64,000 nt of DNA from the NCBI GenBank assembly GCA_024195585.1, contig SWBL01000213.1, positions 24,386 through 88,385 of the forward strand. Reading direction: 5' to 3'. Position numbers and translations under genes: made by a program. Below the pieces are notes generated by a model. That model saw nothing but the letters and a program-made list of their open reading frames with translations. It was not told the origin of the DNA and did no database searches. Below are positions 1-11,303 of this stretch, piece by piece (the stretch's first letter is position 1; each line of letters opens with the position of its first letter). Origin of the DNA: Aureobasidium sp. EXF-3400. Its lineage: Eukaryota > Ascomycota > Dothideomycetes > Dothideales > Saccotheciaceae.

Positions 1-2207
1 TGAAGGATGTCACCAAATTCGATTCTTCTGAGCAAACGCGGTCTGCCAGCAGCGCCCATGCCCGAGAAATTGCGACGAGTAATTTCCATGGGAGAGAAAG
101 ATTCGAGCGACAGTTGAAGACGTTTCAGCAAAGCAGCGCCCTTACGAGCTTCTCTTTTCAGTGTCCAATACTTGCAAGCCTCGGTGACAAACTCCTTGCG
201 CTTCCTGAGCGAGAATCTTCCAAGTGAATTGTCCACTGTGTTGAAGACAACAGCAGGTACGACAGGCGCACCGGATGGCAAGCGCCAACCGGCTTTCTGA
301 GGTTGAGCCTTCTTGCGCTTGTTTGCAGCAACAACGATGGTATCGTCAACGTGGCCTAGCTCATCTGCATTGTCGGCAGTTGGTTCAGTCTGGTCCGCAG
401 GAGCTACGGTGACTCCGGTACTTGAACTGTCTGCCCATTTCCTGTTCTTCATTGTGTGTCTGTAGTAGCGCTTCGTTTCTGCAACAGCGGTGTCAACATC
501 GTGTTCGTTGCGCCAATCTTGAGGAACGTGCTTGTCGCAGAAAGCTTTGAGGACGGAAGCGTCGATACCACCAGAGTGGGTTGACTTCATTCTGAGGAAC
601 AACTTGGCCCTTCTTGCACATGTAACATGGAATGCTGAATAACAGGCTTTGTTACCACATTGGATACAAGCACCCATATTCTGTTGGCAGAGGTAGCACT
701 TCAGTCTCCAGCGACTTTGGGGAACCTTTTCGACGTCGGTGATAGGTTCCATAAAGGTCATGTTGGCAATAGTAATTTCTGGGATCCAAAGGGCGCAAAG
801 CAGATGGGACCAGCGCATCGTGTTAGTTTGCTTGAAGGCGCCGTCTACATTTGGGCAGAAAACACAAGTGGGAGTTCCGCGGCCAATCTCCTTGCACTTT
901 CGACAGAACCATTGGCCTTCAGGGATGAAGGGCACACCATAACATTCCTGGTGAACGGCCAAGTCGCAGCCGTCGCAGAAGATGATTGCGTTGGCGTTCT
1001 CACAGTCACCATCGTCGCATACAGCACACTTGGTGTCAGGTTCATCGGCCGGTCCACTAGGCTCTCCGTTGACTGCTGCGGCCGAACTTGAGCGAGGTCG
1101 TGTGATTTGAGCATGTCTTGGGTTCGGCTTGGGGATTTTCTTCTCCAGAGCGTAGTATTCCCTTTCGATCTGGGTCATGGTGATCTCGAACAAGGCGGGT
1201 TTGATTGGCTCAGCCTGTTCCTCTTTGCGATGAGCATTGTGCATCTCCAACCATCGCTCGTCTTGTTCGTCCATGTCGTACTCGACGTTGAAGACGACAG
1301 GCGCACGAGCTTCATCAATCTTGTCAGATTTAACAACAAGACCTGAGATACTATCGTCGTCGTATGGACCTTCGACGTGACGTATTAGAGTGTGTTTGGG
1401 TATGTCAAAGCGATCCCCCTCTTGATAGCCAACATGGGCCATGGACTTGTCGACATAATTTCTCTGGTTTGAGCCATGCTGCTCGTACTGGGCGAAGGCA
1501 TCGACATTGCGATATGCTGGCTTGGGTAGGTTGAGACGTTCCTTGGGGTTGTGTGTAGGTAGAGGCAAGATGCGAGGTGCGGGAGGAGAACCAAGGCCGG
1601 ACAGCATGCTTTCAGGTCGTTTCGGTGGTCGGCCAGGCTTGCGCTTGATTGGAGTCTCCATGGGCACGAACGAGGCTAGTGGAGGAGGCACATCGCTTTC
1701 GATTATGAGTGTGTCAAGGTTGCGCCCATCGACATGATCGGCCGAGAACAGAGTGAGGCTTTGATCGATGTCAAGGTTTGGGTGGAACTCTTCCCAGCTT
1801 CTTTCCTCTCGTGGCTTGTATCCATCGCTGGCTTGACTTGCGGCGGCTGCAGCTGCGGCGCTGCTGTAACGGGGTCGGGGGGTTGCAGTTGTTCGACGGT
1901 CGCGGTTTCGATCCCGGTCTCTGCGCGGACGAGTGGATGGGGGTGGACGGCGGGAAGATCTTGGACTCGACATGTCCTCATCGTTGTCATCTCCGGTCAT
2001 GTCGGACCGGTGTCGGCGGACAGAAGTGGGAGGGCCTGTTGTTTCGTTGCCTTGCTCGTCTATCCAGCGTCCACCACCTCCGGGACCACCAGGAACGTAT
2101 CTTCGGCGTTTTGAAGGAGGCTCAGAGTCCAAGATCTGCGACGAAGCAGCGCGCGGTCGTGCAGGGGTGCGCGTGGGCCGGCGAGGTGATGATTCGGGGG
2201 CAGCCAT
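1..2207 (-). CDS. NTO1: NTO1/BRPF-like PHD-finger subunit of the NuA3 histone acetyltransferase complex (C-terminus cut by window edge)
   Basis: The frame is open without a stop from an ATG at 2207 to base 1, giving at least 735 residues; the C-terminus lies outside the window. The N-terminal ~200 residues are low-complexity and Ser/Arg/Pro-rich. An enhancer-of-polycomb-like stretch (EREYYALEKKIPKP) comes near residue 350. A classical C4HC3 PHD finger follows at about residues 391-440 (CAVCDDGDC, CDGCDLAVHQECYG, WFCRKC), then an extended PHD (zinc knuckle plus second PHD, CVFCPN, MRWSHLLCALW, CYLCQQ, FHVTCA) at about 440-536. This EPL1-PHD-ePHD order is that of yeast Nto1 and metazoan BRPF/peregrin, which read H3 tails and scaffold a MYST acetyltransferase. 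No bromodomain is visible in the part present, as in yeast Nto1. It is divergent from the cystinosin gene across a 468 bp spacer. JADE and other PHD-ePHD proteins are alternatives, but the sequence between the fingers favours Nto1. Confidence 0.88.
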   Translation of the reverse strand, partial: MAAPESSPRRPTRTPARPRAASSQILDSEPPSKRRRYVPGGPGGGGRWIDEQGNETTGPPTSVRRHRSDMTGDDNDEDMSSPRSSRRPPPSTRPRRDRDRNRDRRTTATPRPRYSSAAAAAAASQASDGYKPREERSWEEFHPNLDIDQSLTLFSADHVDGRNLDTLIIESDVPPPLASFVPMETPIKRKPGRPPKRPESMLSGLGSPPAPRILPLPTHNPKERLNLPKPAYRNVDAFAQYEQHGSNQRNYVDKSMAHVGYQEGDRFDIPKHTLIRHVEGPYDDDSISGLVVKSDKIDEARAPVVFNVEYDMDEQDERWLEMHNAHRKEEQAEPIKPALFEITMTQIEREYYALEKKIPKPNPRHAQITRPRSSSAAAVNGEPSGPADEPDTKCAVCDDGDCENANAIIFCDGCDLAVHQECYGVPFIPEGQWFCRKCKEIGRGTPTCVFCPNVDGAFKQTNTMRWSHLLCALWIPEITIANMTFMEPITDVEKVPQSRWRLKCYLCQQNMGACIQCGNKACYSAFHVTCARRAKLFLRMKSTHSGGIDASVLKAFCDKHVPQDWRNEHDVDTAVAETKRYYRHTMKNRKWADSSSTGVTVAPADQTEPTADNADELGHVDDTIVVAANKRKKAQPQKAGWRLPSGAPVVPAVVFNTVDNSLGRFSLRKRKEFVTEACKYWTLKREARKGAALLKRLQLSLESFSPMEITRRNFSGMGAAGRPRLLRRIEFGDIL

Positions 2208-2675
2208 CTTTATTCGACGCGGCAGTTGCGGCACTGCAAAGGGCTTGTTTGTTGTCGCATGAATCTCGGGATACCGGCAAACGCGTCCGCTTGATCGGAA
2301 GACAGCGATAGCGCTCTGTTTGATGCTTGGTGATGCTCGTCGTTGACCGTACGTCGCGTACCGCCAAGCTTGAGGTTCAAGTAACGGAAGGCACGAGGCT
2401 GGGGAAAGCACGAACGTCCGTTTAACTCCGCGCGCGCTCGAACAGCAACCCTGACCATCCAAGCACGACTTCTGACACGCTCCTCATATCAAGATGGCGC
2501 AATTCAGGCACATGCATCTTTCAAATTCCACTCTTTCGCTCCTTCACTCTTTTTGACCTTCCAAGGATATCAAAGCATCGGCCTCACATGCTGGCTGCAC
2601 AAATATCGACTTTCGCTTCATAAGCTTTACTTCTGGTCTCTTGCCAACTCATATCGCAAAGAGTATTGTTCCATC
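2208..2675. promoter_or_regulatory. Head-to-head intergenic region of NTO1 and ERS1
   Basis: A 468 bp spacer between two divergently read start codons must hold both 5' UTRs and promoters. It includes CpG-rich sequence next to NTO1 and pyrimidine-rich sequence (around 2515-2550) upstream of ERS1. No further gene or RNA was recognised. Confidence 0.5.
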
Positions 2676-3610
2676 ATGTATGCGATCACAGGAGAAGATG
2701 TAGCTCGAGCAGCCTCATGGCTGCTTGGATGGTCATACTTCACCTCATGGTCGCTATCGTTCTACCCACAGCCGCTCCGCTGCTGGAAGTACCGCTCAAC
2801 TCGTGGTATAACGGTCGACTTCCCTCTGTTGAATATTGTTGGTTTTACTAGTTATTTCATCTCGACTACGGCCTTTCTTTTCGCTCCAAAGATCCGCCAG
2901 CAGTATGCTATACGACATCCTTTTGCTCCCGAGCCCACAGTCCGTTTCAATGACTTGATCTTTGCTCTACACGGCACCATCATTTGCTTCCTGTTCTACA
3001 GCCAATTCTATCCGAGACTGTGGAATTTCGAAGTTGTCAAAGGTCAACGAGCCAGTGCCGGCGCTCTTGGTATCTTTTATGGTAGCATCATTGGTGTATC
3101 TATTACGACTTTGCTGGTATCATTGTTCAGAGGTGGAAAGGACACTCCAGATTCTTGGGCAGAGATTGACATCGTACGTATAATCTTATACATCTTGCAA
3201 GAACACTCGTTAACGAAGATGGCATTTCTAGATATACGCATTCTCATACGTCAAACTTATCATCACTCTCAGCAAATATGCTCCTCAAGCATGGTACGCA
3301 GCGTGTGACATCGAACCCCTCTTCAATACTGACTTTGTTTTGCAGGTACAACTATAAGGTCAAGTCGACAGCAGGTTGGGCTATCGATATGATCTGGTTT
3401 GATTTCGTGGGAGGCATCATGTCTCTGCTTCAGCTGGTTATCGATAGCGCCTTAGAAGCTGACTGGAGTGGGATCACTGGAAACCCAGCTAAGCTCTTCC
3501 TTGCTGTCTTCAGTCTATGCTTCGACACGGTCTTTTTTGTACAGCACTATATTCTGTACAAAGGCAAGGCGTTGCCAAAAGAGGATGAGGAGCAGGCTCT
3601 TCTCGGCTGA
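2676..3610 (+). CDS. ERS1: Cystinosin/Ers1-type lysosomal (vacuolar) cystine transporter, PQ-loop family
   Basis: Three exons are proposed: 2676-3173, 3232-3293 and 3346-3610. The introns are 3174-3231 (GTACGT...TAG) and 3294-3345 (GTACGC...CAG). Joining gives 274 residues, close to yeast Ers1 (260). Family members are seven-helix proteins that export cystine from the lysosome or vacuole with protons. Both diagnostic PQ loops are present: SFYPQPLRCWKYRSTRG near residue 30 and KYAPQAWYNYKVKSTAGW across the exon 2/3 junction, the second reading correctly only after splicing. DFVGGIMSLLQ follows as in cystinosin. The start at 2676 was chosen because the protein then opens directly into the first membrane helix and PQ loop, as in homologues. 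The tail (EDEEQALLG) is short, acidic and hydrophilic. The gene is independent of its neighbours. Confidence 0.9.
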
Positions 3611-4468
3611 ATGATCAAGACGGCCTGCAAGTTATAGGCTAGTATCTGAAGAAACAGCTAGTCGTTGGAGCTCGGTCAGCGAAAGTTTGCAGAAGAGCCG
3701 GTCTGCAGTAAAGCATTATTGTGTAGATCGTGATAGCCATGCACCTTGTATAGCGGAGGCAGCCCCGAACACGATGTTGTCTCACAAGAGAGCACCCAAG
3801 CAATGGAAGTTGCAATTAACAAAACTTGACTGGGTCGTGATCTGACCGTAGAATCCCATGCTCGCACCGTGCTCGGTTAGTTGCTAGAAGAAAGGAGAGG
3901 TTCCCACAGGTTTGGAAAAGCATTGTTTAGCGTGGTACGCCATGGCCGCTGTGCATGCATCATGCACGAGAGATCATGGGAAATCCGATCCGTTGCTTGT
4001 GGAGGCTTCACCTGGATCTGATCTCCAACACAAGACATCGCTGCTCATGAGCCTCACGTCTCTTCTTAGTTTTTTGCGAACGATATGCACGATATTGAAG
4101 CGAGGTGGACTGTCTGACTTCAAAACAGACTGTCGCTGACGGCTTCAGGTTTATTTGTAAGGCGTGGGTATGGTTTCGGCACTACGGAACCGATGAAGAA
4201 GGAAGGTTTGCTTAACGCAGATCGAGCCAAACGCCCATACCTAGATCGCACCGCATGAACCGCACAAAGGTCTCGGCACCTGGGGAAGGGAGGTCGAGTA
4301 TGACGATGACGACCCTTGATGGTTTGCGCCAGGAACGGATGAGGATGTTTGGTTCATGATCAAGGTGCATAGATAGTCAAGGATGGCCGGTCGCGTTCAC
4401 TCGAGCCATCGGCCTCGAGTTTGTGAGATTTATTGCTGGGAAAAAGAGCGGACTGGCACACAGCTGAG
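3611..4468. other. Intergenic region: ERS1 3' end and promoter of the RGS-LOV gene
   Basis: 858 bp between two plus-strand genes. Short open frames occur on both strands but have no family features, no usable splice context and no start that would matter. It probably carries the ERS1 3' UTR and the upstream control region of the photoreceptor gene. No tRNA, repeat or mobile element was seen. Confidence 0.4.
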
Positions 4469-6924
4469 ATGAGTCCTCCCATATTCGCTTCACTGAGGAA
4501 GGTGCGTATCAGCAAGCTCACCTTTGGGAAAGTCGTCTAACACTCTTAAAGCACCGGATCTTGAACAAAAGACGCTCAGCAGATTCTCACAGCACAAATC
4601 AAACTTCACGGCCATCCTCAGTGGAAACTAGCATCAGAGTGCCGAGCTCAAAGACGACGGACTTGGTGGAGAGCCTGACCATGTCGGATGCCGAGCAGGC
4701 TGGCCTCGAGCCGTTGGTTGAGGATTTCCACACTCGATACCTGCAGCCCACGTCGCCTGACAAACAGGTTCATGCACGTCTTCCAATTCCTATTCGGGTA
4801 TCTGCACCAAATGGTCAATTACCGAGTTCGCCCACCTTCGATGGAGACTACTCGGATGACAGCGATGACCAGGCCCCGCCAAACATCTCCAGGCGTCAGA
4901 GCACCGTGCGTGCAAAGATGATCGATATTCCACGGGCCAATCCTTTACTGTCACCTGCACAACCACCGACCATCCCGAATCGTGGCGCCTCCAAACAGCA
5001 ACATAAGCAACGAGATTCGGGCTCATACATTGGCACATCTCACCCAAACACTCCTGATCGTTCGTCCGTAGATACCGAGTACTTTCAGAAGAACCGTAAG
5101 AGATGGTCAGTTGAGTCGTCAGCACCTTCGAAGGCACCTTCGATTGCGCCTTCAACCGCGCCTTCAATATACACCCTCCCTCCTCTCCAAGCTCCAGGTC
5201 CTGTGGATGATGAGATAGATCGCTTGCAACCTTTGTTAGAAGATGACCCAGCGAATTTCGACCTCGTGGCTGCCCCACCAGAGGAAGTCAACGACACTTA
5301 TCGACTCGATGAACACGCCGAACAACTTCTTTCACGAGAACATCTAGAAGCAATATTCGCAGATCGCAAGACCTTGCTCAAGTTCACTGGTTTCCTCAAC
5401 AGCCATCGTCCTCAGAGCATCCCTGTCCTTGTCTTCTACATGGATGCCCTAAAAGCTCTTAGAGCAATCAAATATGCGAATGCGGTGTCAAGAGCATTGC
5501 ATCCTGTTTCCGGACTCGAATTTACATCTACGCCTCCTCAGACTACGCAAAACGACGAGCTGCAGAACAAGGCTGACCAAGCCTTCGACCTACTTGTTCG
5601 AGAAGACCTCCCAGCATACATCACATGGACATGGATCTCAATCGTAAGTACGAGCATACAGAGGAGAATCACTGGAACACTGGCACCACACTTGAGAGAA
5701 GCATCCGAAGGATTGGCCGAAGTCTTTTGCTTGACAGACCCCTCCAGAAAGGACAATCCCATTGTGTTTGCTTCGGAAGAGTTTGCTCGCACCACGCAGT
5801 ACGGAATGGGCTACTCTATTGGTCGTAATTGCCGCTTCCTCCAAGGCCCGAGGACTAACCCTCACTCGATCCGCCGTTTGGCTGAAGCTTGCAAAGTGCC
5901 CCGAGAAAATAGCGAAGTCTTCGTCAACTATCGACGTGACGGCAGCCCGTTCATCAACCTACTCATGACAGCGCCACTTTATGACTCTAAGGGTACATTA
6001 CGGTACTTCATCGGAGCTCAAGTCGATGTATCTGGACTGCTGAAGGAGATGACCGGCATGCAGGCATTAAAGAAGATGCTAAACCGTGATGAGTATGAAG
6101 ACGACCAACAACACGAAAACGACGAGTTCCAGAGTCTGAGCGAGATGTTCAACACTACCGAGCTGGAAACTGTAAGACAATGCGGAGGGCGTATGCACCG
6201 CGAGCAGATCGACGACGAGCGAGACAATGGCGTACAACCACGACCGCGCCTCCTGATCACCGATGAATCGTCAGACACTGTCGAACACTCTACCCAGGCC
6301 TCCAACAACACAGCGTCTGGAACCAACGGAGTGCATAGGATGCCTGAGAACGGCAAGCTGGCAGGTGTATATGAGCACTACCTGCTTGTCCGTCCAGCAC
6401 CATCGTTACGCATCCTCTTCACCTCACCCTCCCTCCGTGTACCAGGCATCCTGCAAAGCCCCTTCCTCTCTCGCATCGGCGGATCTCCTCGCGTACGATC
6501 AGAGCTCGCCCAAGCATTCACCGAAGGCCGCGGCGTAACAGCAAAGATCAGATGGTTGACGCGCATAGAAGAAGATGGCGAAGACGAGGGCCGCAGTCGC
6601 TGGATTCATTGTACACCTCTTCTCGGCCACGGTGGCGCAGTAGGAGTCTGGATGGTGGTTCTAGTCGACGAGGAAGGCAGTCAGAGTAAGCGGCGATTCA
6701 GACCTGCGCCCCCAGTGAGTCAGATCATTGGAGGCAAAGAGTATGATCCAAAAGCTATAGAGGAAAAGAAGGAAAGGGAAAGGGCTAGGATTGAAATGAT
6801 TGTTGATGGGGATGAAGAGAGACCGAGCAGTAGTCTTGCTGGTCGATCTAGGGTTGCGAGGGAGACAAGTGCGTTTAGTGGGTTTGGTGAGACTGGAACT
6901 GATGATTCGTTCCAGATTCGATGA
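4469..6924 (+). CDS. RGS-LOV blue-light photoreceptor (BcLOV4-type) with C-terminal conserved domain
   Basis: Exon 1 is 4469-4501 (MSPPIFASLRK). A 50 nt intron at 4502-4551 (GTGCGT, branch CTAAC, acceptor AAG) leads to exon 2 at 4552-6924, giving 801 residues. A disordered N-terminus is followed by an RGS-like helical domain at about 270-395 (LLKFTGFLNSHRP onward). A LOV/PAS domain at about 400-505 carries the flavin-binding motif GRNCRFLQGP; its Cys438 is the residue expected to form the light-induced adduct with FMN. After it comes an amphipathic linker (SEMFNTTELETVRQCGGRMH) and a conserved C-terminal domain at about 616-718. In the related Botrytis protein BcLOV4 this architecture gives blue-light-driven binding to anionic membrane lipids, so light-controlled G-protein signalling at the plasma membrane is inferred. 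Exon 1 is needed because exon 2 has no ATG before residue 55. The later ATG at 4681 is a possible alternative start. Confidence 0.9.
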
Positions 6925-7233
6925 TTGGAGCCAAGGGCCATCGTTGAGGAAGAATCACGGTTGACGGATCATTTGCTTTAAAGTCGATGTAGAGGTTACG
7001 ATACCCCTGAATTAATGCCATGTGTTATGACCTGACAACAGCGTTCTCCTGTTAGAACAATTCGTGAATGGTAAAAGTGTGATTTTGTGATATTGGTTGG
7101 TATCATGCAGAAGACTGCCCTTTTCGAATTGACTCCCACGCCATGTCTTCTCAAAACGCCAGATACGCCAGTGCCCTTCCTCCAAGATGCTAGCAAAACA
7201 GAAAGAGAATTGATAGGAAAACAAGAAGAACAA
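6925..7233. other. Convergent 3' regions of the RGS-LOV gene and SOF1
   Basis: 309 bp between two stop codons on opposite strands. The sequence is relatively AT-rich and presumably holds both 3' UTRs and polyadenylation signals. No gene was seen. Confidence 0.4.
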
Positions 7234-8637
7234 CTACTGCTCCGTCTGCAAAACCATCTTCTCTCTCTCACTCCTCCTCTTAGTATCGCCCTTACTACTA
7301 TGCTTCCTCTCATTCTCCTCTCTGCGCCTAATAGCCTTAAGCTCCTCTCCCTTGATCTCACTCGCCTTCTTGACCTGCTTAGGCAAATGCCTATGCCTAT
7401 GTATCCTCTTGATCTCAGGCATATGCTTATATCTCTCCACAAGCGCTCTGTCATATTCAAGTTGTTGACGTTGTCTAGCACTCTTTACTCCCTGCCTTTC
7501 AGAAGCACGAGCACGCCACAATCGAATATTTCCATCATCACTGCCTGAGAGGATGTAATTGTTATCAGGTGTCCATGCAGCTGAGAAAACGCGCTGCATG
7601 CGTTTGGTATGGTAGACATCTCTACTGTGACCTGTACTGCGGGACCAGAGTCTTACACTGCGATCGTAAGATGCAGAAACCAGTTCCTCGCCTGTGGGAG
7701 AGAATTCAACGTCCATTACTGCGGCAACGTGGTCTTTGAGCACATTCAAGGCGCGTTTGAGGTTTCTCATGTCGAAAATGTAGATGTTGTGGTCTTCGTT
7801 TGCGACGGCGAGGTTGAAGGCTTCCATTGGGTTCCAGGAGATTGCGTTGGAAGCGAGGGTGAGCACTGATTTGTGCAGGGGAGAGGAAGTGCGCATGTCG
7901 TAGAAGATTAGAGAGCGATCGGTTGCTGTAGACGCTAAGATGGAAGTTTCGGTTTGGTTGAATTTTAAAGCGGTGATTGTGTCGATGCTGTTGGGCCATT
8001 GCAGTGTTTGCAGCGGAGCAGAGTTTGGTCGGTTCAAGTCGTAGATGGAGATTACAGAGGAGGCGGCTGCGACGGCGGGTTCGGTGCGGTGCTTTGTGAT
8101 GGAGGTGAAGGCGGCAGGACCCAGGTATGTCGATAACGGTGCGGCATTGGAGGCTTGGTTGTAGGGATCGTACATTTTGATGCTGCGGTCGCTGCCGCAG
8201 GACAAGAGTTTCTTGTCGTGTGTCCAGCACATGCTCTTGACGATGTTCTCGTGTGCCTGTGCCTGCCAGATTTCTTCTCTTGTGGTCAAGTCCCAGACCT
8301 TGACGACACCGTCACCACTGCCCGAGGCGAATCTCTCGAGTGAGTTGGGGTCTTTGGCCATGGTGTAAACTCCGTCGACGTGACCGCGACCGAGCTGGGC
8401 CAGGAAGGGCTGGGCAAACATACGATCCATCTTTGTCGCATTCAGGGCTCTGGTGTATTCGCGTGCTCGCTCGAAGGGGTGGAGTGCTGGGTCCAGGTTG
8501 CGAGTCTGTCGCTGGACCGAAGTGCCAGGCGTCTGCTGCTGCGACGCAGTGCGAGTGAGGGCCTTTATTTTCTACACAAAGTCGCATGTCAGTCGTCAAT
8601 CTCTCAAGCAAACAACAAAGCAAAAGTCACATACCAT
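7234..8637 (-). CDS. SOF1: Sof1/DCAF13-like WD40 protein of the U3 snoRNP (small-subunit processome)
   Basis: The proposed model has a first coding exon that is only the ATG (8635-8637), a 63 nt intron (8572-8634, GTATGT...TAG with a CTGAC branch) and exon 2 at 7234-8571, for 446 residues (human DCAF13 has 445). The family is a nucleolar factor needed for 18S rRNA maturation. The N-terminus (KIKALTRT, then DPALHPFERAREYTRALNA) is the conserved Sof1 lead-in. A seven-bladed WD40 propeller follows (SGDGVVKVWDLT, SGSDDGNIRLWRA). The Sof1 C-terminal domain is rich in Arg/Lys/Glu (YKHMPEIKRIHRHRHLPK) and very basic at its end. The in-frame ATG at 8430 would remove 48 conserved residues, so it was not used. 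The gene is divergent from NAT3 with under 200 bp between start codons. Confidence 0.93.
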
Positions 8638-8833
8638 GATGAAGACTGCACTGTCAAGTTCATGCTGCACCAAATCTTCGTCAATCCAAAAAATTGTCGC
8701 CCGCTGCAGACTAAAGATCTACTCCGCAGTTCTTGGCGTCTGTCACATGTCAGAGACAGGGTCGCTCTTGCCAGTGCCTTTTCAAGCTTCACCACTTTTG
8801 CTATTTCATCATACGTTTGCGCCAACCACAGTC
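8638..8833. promoter_or_regulatory. Short bidirectional promoter of SOF1 and NAT3
   Basis: Only 196 bp separate the two divergent start codons, so transcription of both growth-related genes must start in or beyond this segment. No specific factor site can be assigned with confidence. Confidence 0.55.
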
Positions 8834-9472
8834 ATGTCTTCAGTACGGCCAATGACACCAGCAGACCTGCTGAAATTCAACCCTTGCAACTTGGATCACC
8901 TGACAGAAACCTATAACATCGGTTTCTACCTCGATTACTTTTCAAAATGGCCTGAACTTTGTATGGTCATTGAGGCTCCTCACGGCGAGATTGAGGGTTA
9001 CAGTCAGTGACATCCCTCGCTCCCCTATACTGTCCTAAACTGACATATCACAGTCCTCGGCAAACTCGAATCATCCCCCTACGCCGCGCCAGTCACACCC
9101 TACGATCCCTCATCAAAAGCCTACACGAAACAATACCCAAACTACCTCCCCTGGCACGCCCACATAACCTGCTTGACCATCTCTCCCTCCTCACGCCGCT
9201 TGGGTCACGCAACCGCCTTATCCCATTCTCTCGAAACAATCGGCAACCGCGAGAATGCATGGTTCGTAGACTTGTTCGTACGAGTCGAAAACACTGCCGC
9301 CATCGAACTCTACAAGAAAATGGGCTATTCGGTGTACAGAAGGATCATCGACTACTATAATGATGGCAGTGATGCCTATGATATGAGAAAGCCGCTTGAT
9401 AGAGATACCAAGAGGGGTACTGTGAGGGAGGGTGGTGAAGAGATCAGAGTCGACCCTGGGGAGGTCTGGTAA
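8834..9472 (+). CDS. NAT3: NatB catalytic subunit, Naa20/Nat3 N-terminal acetyltransferase
   Basis: Two exons, 8834-9002 and 9054-9472, flank a 51 nt intron (GTCAGT...CAG with a CTAAAC/CTGAC branch). The product has 195 residues, the same length as yeast Nat3. NatB acetylates nascent chains starting Met-Asp, Met-Glu, Met-Asn or Met-Gln, on the ribosome together with Naa25/Mdm20. The N-terminus (SSVRPMTPADLLKFNPCNLD, then LTETYNIGFYLDYFSKWPE) is the Naa20 signature. The splice restores EGYILGKLE. The GNAT acetyl-CoA loop is visible as SSRRLGHA, and the family's ENTAAIELYKKMGYSVYR strand-helix follows. The C-terminus is Asp/Arg-rich, as in homologues. Confidence 0.94.
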
Positions 9473-10199
9473 GGGAAAGGTTTTGGAAATGAGAAACACT
9501 TTGATACGAACAAGAGAGGAGCGACGAGTAAGGCATACAAATCATCTGCAAGAGCTGCCACTTGGTTTATACTGCTCGTCAAATGCTCAGCGAGTTCACT
9601 CCGAAACCATGTGTCACCAACATCAATACATCGCATGCACATTTGGTTTCGAGGCACGAGGAAAGAGTCTCAAGAAGCAATTCACTGGTCATCCACGCAA
9701 TCACGAAACAAGTTCAAAGAGAAAACCCCATGACATTCAAATTAACAAGAAACGACCAGAGCGCGCATATGAGTGGTAGCAACAGCAACAAGAAAAATGA
9801 ACCCACGGCCATTCCAAAAGAGTCTCGCTTCTCCTAGCAAAATCGCAGCAGACTGTCCTTCCTTCTCCGAACAGCCACTCGGCTCCGGACTGTACCGAAT
9901 CCGAACAGAGAAACCTTAAAACGGAGAGCTGTCGGTTTTGGGGCCATGGGCTACGCTATCATCCGTTCCTTCAAGACTCCTTCATCTTTCTTTCTCCCGT
10001 TTGACTCCGTTGTTTCTTCTCGGGTTGGACCATTTGTCACGGCTGGCCTTGGAACTGCACAAAGAGCAACCATCACCATGACATGATATTAAAAGGCGAG
10101 GATCCGGGGGAGCGTAGAGGAGACTGAATGCAAAGATAAACCGCGCTGTATGTAATGTGCTGCCAGTCGACAGAATCGCCTTTTCTCGTCAACCTTCCA
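9473..10199. other. Convergent 3' regions of NAT3 and the PP1 gene
   Basis: 727 bp between opposing stop codons. Open frames here are short and without recognisable features. The length suggests long 3' UTRs, perhaps overlapping, but nothing specific can be named. Confidence 0.35.

Positions 10200-11303
<1,104 letters not shown>

Noticed and set aside
5653..5670. GTAAGT-like donor within the RGS-LOV coding exon
   Set aside because: The following AG is only 18 nt away and the unspliced reading (IQRRITGTLAPHLREAS) is conserved in the BcLOV4 class, so no intron is present.
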